Assembly (NCBI GenBank): GCA_051651645.1
Contig: JBOFSR010000108.1
Span: 1-19,566, forward strand
Direction of reading: 5' to 3'
Source: JBOFSR01 sp051651645
Lineage (GTDB): Bacteria; Spirochaetota; Spirochaetia; Treponematales; Treponemataceae
DNA: 19,566 nucleotides
A program made the position numbers and the translations under genes. Of the stretch, positions 15,865-19,566 are shown one piece after another. The first letter of the stretch is position 1, and the number at the start of each line of letters is the position of its first letter. A model generated the notes under the pieces. It ran no database searches. It was not told the DNA's origin and was given only the letters and a program-made list of their open reading frames with translations.

Positions 15865-16563
15865 ATGCGACTTTTATTAATTTCCGATTTACACGCAAAT
15901 ATTGATATGATTAACGCACTTGATGACGAGTTTGCAAAGGCAGATATTGTCCTGTGTGCAGGAGACTTTGCACAATTCAACCACGTTGAAAGCTCCATTC
16001 CAACATTGAAAACACTCGCAGAAAAACACGATACTATTTTTGCCGTAACAGGAAATTGCGACTCGCCAGAATTTGTACATACGCTTGAAAATCACGGCAT
16101 GTCCGTTCAAAATGATTTAACATTTCACAATGGACTTTTCTTTGCAGGCGCTGGCGGTGCCCTACAATTTACCAACGAAACCCCCAATGAACGAACAGAA
16201 GAGCAAATCATTGGCGACCTACGCATCTTAAAAGAAAACAAAACCCAAATTGGCGAGCTTTCCAATTTAATTTTAATCCTTCACCAGCCACCAAAAAATA
16301 CAAACCTTGACAAAACGTCAACAGGCATGCACGTTGGCTCAGAAAAGCTACGCACCTTTATTGAAACACACCAACCCCTTGCCGTCATTTGTGGCCACAT
16401 TCACGAAGCCGTCTCCACTGACACCATCGGCACAACATTTTTAGTAAACCCAGGCTCCCTTGCCGAACAAAACTACGCACTATTGACCCTCCAAAAAACG
16501 CCTTCCCAATGGATCGTCAAATCCTGCGACCTTTGCACGCTAAAAACGCCAATCAAACAATAA
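15865..16563 (+). CDS. Calcineurin-like metallophosphoesterase (YfcE/MJ0936 type)
   Basis: A 232-aa dimetal phosphoesterase. Metal-binding motifs appear in order: D8-x-H10 (SDLHAN), G33-D34 (CAGDF), G-N64-C-D (TGNCD), a His in LILHQPP and GHIHE, followed by NPGS. This set and the length fit the small cytosolic YfcE/MJ0936-type enzymes, active on phosphodiesters in vitro but with poorly defined cellular substrates. The ATG at 15865 gives the usual start just before the first strand. The preceding bases (CAGTAGACGC) contain no ribosome binding site, and a promoter-like pair is placed for a leaderless message. It diverges from cheA and is followed closely by a structured repeat-like element. A link to chemotaxis is not shown. 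Confidence 0.9.
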   Translation: MRLLLISDLHANIDMINALDDEFAKADIVLCAGDFAQFNHVESSIPTLKTLAEKHDTIFAVTGNCDSPEFVHTLENHGMSVQNDLTFHNGLFFAGAGGALQFTNETPNERTEEQIIGDLRILKENKTQIGELSNLILILHQPPKNTNLDKTSTGMHVGSEKLRTFIETHQPLAVICGHIHEAVSTDTIGTTFLVNPGSLAEQNYALLTLQKTPSQWIVKSCDLCTLKTPIKQ

Positions 16564-16587
16564 CCCCACAAAAGCATACCACTTTCT

Positions 16588-16685
16588 CTTTGGGCGTTTC
16601 GGTTTTGCAAACCGTCGGGCTTTCCGCTTGTATCTTTTTACTCGTTCCTCGCAAAAAGTATACCGCTGCAATCCCTAACGCGGCT
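16588..16685. repeat. Structured GC-richer intergenic element, likely dispersed repeat
   Basis: About 95 bases with composition unlike the flanking AT-rich DNA. It contains a perfect hairpin CGGTTT-TGC-AAACCG (16600-16614) and the segment GTCGGGCTTTCCGC. A second hairpin follows: TAT-CTTTTT (16631-16639) with AAAAAG-t-ATA (16653-16662) around a 13-base loop. The element ends CAATCCCTAACGCGG. The outer GCGTT and AACGC can also pair. From memory, elements with a GGGCGTT start, CGGGCTTTCCGC middle and CAATCCCTAACGC end recur between genes in Treponema and some other bacteria; this was not searched. No T-run follows either stem, so it is not a simple terminator. Only one copy lies in this window. 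Confidence 0.55.
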
Positions 16686-16728
16686 CATTTCTTCTATAAT
16701 ATAATATAGAAAATATTCTAACTACCCC

Positions 16729-16757
16729 TTGCAAAAAAATAAAAAAAAGTTTACAAT
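16729..16757 (+). promoter_or_regulatory. Promoter of the large lipoprotein gene, A-tract spacer
   Basis: TTGCAA (16729-16734) and TACAAT (16752-16757) are exactly 17 bases apart. The stretch from the -35 into the spacer contains A7-T-A8. Predicted transcription starts near 16764, leaving about 22 bases of leader with GGAGG (16777-16781) four bases before the ATG. Confidence 0.7.
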
Positions 16758-16785
16758 GTTACTTTGATTATTCTACGGAGGCTGT

Positions 16786-19566
16786 ATGAAAAGATTTTTT
16801 TCCATTTTAATGAGTATTTTGCTTATACTTTTTATGTCATGCGAACAATCAGATGTTCGAATAGATGTAAGTGATGTAAAAATTACTAATATTAAAGAAG
16901 CAGAGGGTAACTCACCCAGCTTATATTTACGCACAAGAAAAACATACCCCTTAGATTTTCAGTTGTTTCCGCAAAATGCAAGTGACGCAATAATTCGCTG
17001 GGAGTCAACCGATCCTCTTATTGCACAAATTAGACCAACAGGCACAATTATTACAATGTCTGTCGGTGAGGTTATTATATCCGCCTATAATGGAAGCGGA
17101 AGACTTCTTAAATCATTTAAGGTTCACGTTTTAGATGATAATATAGTTATAGAGCAAGAAATTTTTATACGCTACAATGGTGCCATTGTTGGCATGGATA
17201 AGGCTCTGCAATTACAAAAAGATGTTGGTAATCATGCATTAACGGCAACAATTGAGCCGTCAAATACCAGTAGCTTAAGTAAAACTATTTCATGGAAAAG
17301 TAGTAATCCAGAAACTGTTGATATTTCTGTCAATGGTGACTTAGAAATTAAAACTGTTGGTACTGCTGTTATCACGGCAATGGCAGATGGCTTACCCAAT
17401 GCACAAGTTGGCCTGAGTATTACTGATGAGACTCCTGTAGAAAATATTGAAATTAAAGTACAAAATGCTCGCACAAAACAAGAGTACGTATTTCCTGTTG
17501 ATGAGCCAATTCAATTAGAAGCGGTGTTTACGCCATCAAATGCTGTTAGCCGCGTGTATTGGCGAAGCAGTAATATTCAAGCAGCAATTATTAGTCAAGA
17601 GGGCGTTGTAACGGCAAAAGAGGCAGGAAAGCGAGTGTTAATTACGGCACAAAGTGAAAATGGTGGTAAAACTACTTCAATAGAAATCAAAACCGTTGCC
17701 CCACGCTTAGTAACAGGGGTTGAGGTTGTGCCAAGTAAAGTCCTGTTGTATGTGGGTGAAACACTCAAAACAAGTACTATTACCGTGAGTGTAAAGCCAG
17801 ATTCTGCACAAAATAAGGGCATTGAGTGGATAAGTGAGGATGCACTCATGGTTCGAGCAGATAGCCAAAAAATTGAGGCACTACAAAAAGGCACAACAAA
17901 GGTAAAAGTTACGTCCCAAGAGAATCGAGATGTGTTTGGTGAGCTTGAAGTTGAAGTTTTGGATGGAAGTCGTGGTATTACCATAAAACGAGAGGCAGAC
18001 TTTGATTTTTTGAACATCGACACCAAGCGACAATTAGAGGTTAGTTTTAAAGATCCACGGATAACAAATAAAGAGATTAATTGGCATTCAAGTGATAGGG
18101 GTATTGCCATCGTTGATGACAAAGGTGTCCTACAAACCTTACAAAGAGCAGGCAAGACAGAAATAACTGCAACTTCAAAGGCTGATCCAAGCCTCGTTGA
18201 TAAAATTGAAGTGCAAGTAGCAATTTTGCCTTCAAGAATAATGCTTAGCAGTAAAGCTATTGTAATTGATGGAATTAGCAAGTCTGTTGAGTTGACGGCA
18301 ACAGTGTATCCTGTAAATTGCTCATCTCCTATTGAGTGGAGCACCTCTGAAAAAAATGTTGTTAGTGCAAGAAATACGCGAAAGACAAGTCGTTTAGGAG
18401 AAAGTATTGCTATGCTTTTGTCCCTTAAAAACGGTGAAGAGATAGTTACCGCTTCGGTAAAAGGTGCGAATGGCGTTACGGTTTCATCAACGTGTGCTGT
18501 AACCGTTGATGGTATTAGAGAAATTAATGTTGCACCAATTACCGGCATAAATGTTGGTGATTTACGTGATTTTACTATAACGACTGTTCCTGCAGGCAGG
18601 GGCGATAGAGTTACTGTTAGTGTTGACAATGATCAAGTTCTAACCGTTGTAGATAAAGGCAATGGCACTCATACGATTCTTGCATATTCTGGAAGCATGA
18701 CAAATATAACGTTCAGTGCCGATGACATTAGTACGAAGCTTCCTGTTACCGTAAATGGACCTCTGTATAGCGATCATAGAAATGCAAGTGAATTGCATAT
18801 TGTTGGTATTGGAACACTTAAAGATGCTACAAGCCTTTCAATTCCTGCTTTTGTACAGGGCATTCCTGTAACAACAATTAATGACACTGCATTAGCAGAC
18901 AGTAAATTTACAAGTGTTACAATTGGTAGCAACGTTAAAAAAATTGGATCATCAGCATTTGCTTCAAGTGTTGCTAATAGTGGCTCCATTACGAGTGTTA
19001 CCTTTGCTTCAAATAGAACAGTGGATTTAGAGATTAAAGACTCAGCGTTTAAAAATCAAAAGTTAAGCACCATTACTATTCCTGTTGAAGTAAAGGTTAT
19101 TGGAACTAATGCCTTTGAAGGAAACACCGATCTTAAAAATGTATATCTTGATAGTAATCATATTGCAAACGTAGCTCACAACGACTCTTTGCTTTTTTCA
19201 AACCCAAAAGTAATTTATGTAAAAGATGACATAAGTGCTGCTAAAGACAGTTATGTCGCAACGAACTTTCCGTACCCAAAGGCAAAGATTGGAGCCTATT
19301 TGCCCTATTCAAAAATAGTTGATAGAATTATTGCACCAGATTCGATTACGGTAGAGAGTGGATCATCTCGAGAAGTTACAATAACAACAGATCCCTCTGG
19401 TGGTGAAGATGATGTTGATATTAGCTTTGAAGAGGGTGATATTGTCCTTGTTGAGAAAATGGGTGGCGGTAAGTATTTAGTTAAGGGCTTTTCTAGTGGA
19501 AAAGCAACAATTGTTTTTAGCATGGAGGATATAAAAGGCAAAACGAATGTAACTGGTACTGGGCTT
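16786..19566 (+). CDS. Large surface lipoprotein with Big_2 and BspA-type repeats (3' end outside window)
   Basis: The frame is open to the window edge: 927 codons without a stop. The N terminus (MKRFFSILMSILL...) ends in lipobox FMSC with Cys19, so a lipoprotein is predicted. Residues about 25-659 are tandem units of 85-98 residues resembling bacterial Ig-like Big_2 domains. Each has a core I.W.SS or similar, with tryptophans at 72, 170, 259, 348, 433 and 518, followed by a G..TA.EAG...I.A pattern. A seventh unit lacks the Trp. Residues about 660-845 resemble BspA/TpLRR leucine-rich repeats (SLSIPAFVQGIPVTTI, SVTIGSNVKKIGSSAF, TITIPVEVKVIGTNAF). From 846 another Ig-like unit begins. Such proteins usually act in adhesion at the cell surface. 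ATG chosen with GGAGG upstream. Confidence 0.85.
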   Translation, partial: MKRFFSILMSILLILFMSCEQSDVRIDVSDVKITNIKEAEGNSPSLYLRTRKTYPLDFQLFPQNASDAIIRWESTDPLIAQIRPTGTIITMSVGEVIISAYNGSGRLLKSFKVHVLDDNIVIEQEIFIRYNGAIVGMDKALQLQKDVGNHALTATIEPSNTSSLSKTISWKSSNPETVDISVNGDLEIKTVGTAVITAMADGLPNAQVGLSITDETPVENIEIKVQNARTKQEYVFPVDEPIQLEAVFTPSNAVSRVYWRSSNIQAAIISQEGVVTAKEAGKRVLITAQSENGGKTTSIEIKTVAPRLVTGVEVVPSKVLLYVGETLKTSTITVSVKPDSAQNKGIEWISEDALMVRADSQKIEALQKGTTKVKVTSQENRDVFGELEVEVLDGSRGITIKREADFDFLNIDTKRQLEVSFKDPRITNKEINWHSSDRGIAIVDDKGVLQTLQRAGKTEITATSKADPSLVDKIEVQVAILPSRIMLSSKAIVIDGISKSVELTATVYPVNCSSPIEWSTSEKNVVSARNTRKTSRLGESIAMLLSLKNGEEIVTASVKGANGVTVSSTCAVTVDGIREINVAPITGINVGDLRDFTITTVPAGRGDRVTVSVDNDQVLTVVDKGNGTHTILAYSGSMTNITFSADDISTKLPVTVNGPLYSDHRNASELHIVGIGTLKDATSLSIPAFVQGIPVTTINDTALADSKFTSVTIGSNVKKIGSSAFASSVANSGSITSVTFASNRTVDLEIKDSAFKNQKLSTITIPVEVKVIGTNAFEGNTDLKNVYLDSNHIANVAHNDSLLFSNPKVIYVKDDISAAKDSYVATNFPYPKAKIGAYLPYSKIVDRIIAPDSITVESGSSREVTITTDPSGGEDDVDISFEEGDIVLVEKMGGGKYLVKGFSSGKATIVFSMEDIKGKTNVTGTGL

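Noticed and set aside
16588..16685. Terminator for the phosphoesterase gene
   Set aside because: Neither hairpin in this element is followed by a T-run on the plus strand, so the repeat explanation fits better.
16509..16709. A 66-codon plus-strand frame after the phosphoesterase
   Set aside because: It overlaps the phosphoesterase in another frame and runs through the structured repeat-like element; no ribosome binding site or family match is seen.
17595..18629. A 344-codon open frame on the minus strand
   Set aside because: It lies wholly antisense to the large lipoprotein gene, has Ser/Thr/Val-rich composition expected from the complement of those repeats, and has no ribosome binding site or recognised motif. 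The shorter minus frames at 17232-17474, 18774-18989 and 19305-19541 are rejected for the same reason.
1..19566. CRISPR array, tRNA or rRNA genes, prophage or insertion sequence
   Set aside because: I saw no regularly spaced direct repeats, no cloverleaf-type or rRNA segments that I recognise, and no integrase or transposase motifs.

Overview
The window reads as chromosomal DNA of a low-GC, host-type anaerobic spirochaete, most likely a Treponema or close relative. The strongest evidence is the gene order cheA, cheW fused to a CheR-like domain, cheX, cheY. Spirochaete-style lipoboxes on two lipoproteins, a BMP-family (PnrA/TmpC-like) lipoprotein, and a surface lipoprotein combining Big_2-type and BspA-type repeats agree with this. 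IlvD appears to be of the oxygen-labile type. The species cannot be told from the sequence.

Layout, left to right. Bases 1-316 hold no supportable gene. A single-gene BMP lipoprotein unit (minus) ends in a clear terminator. A small, very hydrophobic membrane protein (minus) and a membrane-anchored SPFH-like protein (plus) diverge from overlapping promoters. The SPFH-like gene overlaps tail-to-tail by 14 bases with ispH-thiN (minus), which covers isoprenoid synthesis and thiamine diphosphate formation. Next come yajC-secD-secF (minus), the accessory part of the Sec translocon, with a strong promoter, a leader of about 155 bases and a strong terminator. ilvD (branched-chain amino acid synthesis) has its own promoter. 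A small hotdog thioesterase lies between it and the chemotaxis operon cheA-cheW/R-cheX-cheY (minus).

Right of the chemotaxis operon transcription switches to the plus strand. A metallophosphoesterase gene diverges from cheA. Neither gene has a Shine-Dalgarno sequence, and each has a promoter-like pair that would start transcription at or within a few bases of the start codon. After the phosphoesterase comes a roughly 95-base, GC-richer, structured non-coding element that looks like a dispersed repeat. The window ends inside a large lipoprotein gene (at least 927 codons), driven by a promoter whose spacer contains A7-T-A8.

The chemotaxis genes form one signalling unit: CheA autophosphorylates, the CheW domain couples it to receptors, CheY carries phosphate to the flagellar motor and CheX removes it. 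YajC, SecD and SecF act together at the inner membrane to help export, including export of the lipoproteins in this window. No wholly new multi-gene system was found. The points most worth following are the possible leaderless divergent pair, the dispersed repeat, the CheW-CheR-like fusion, the short frame in the yajC leader and the possibly variable lipoprotein promoter.
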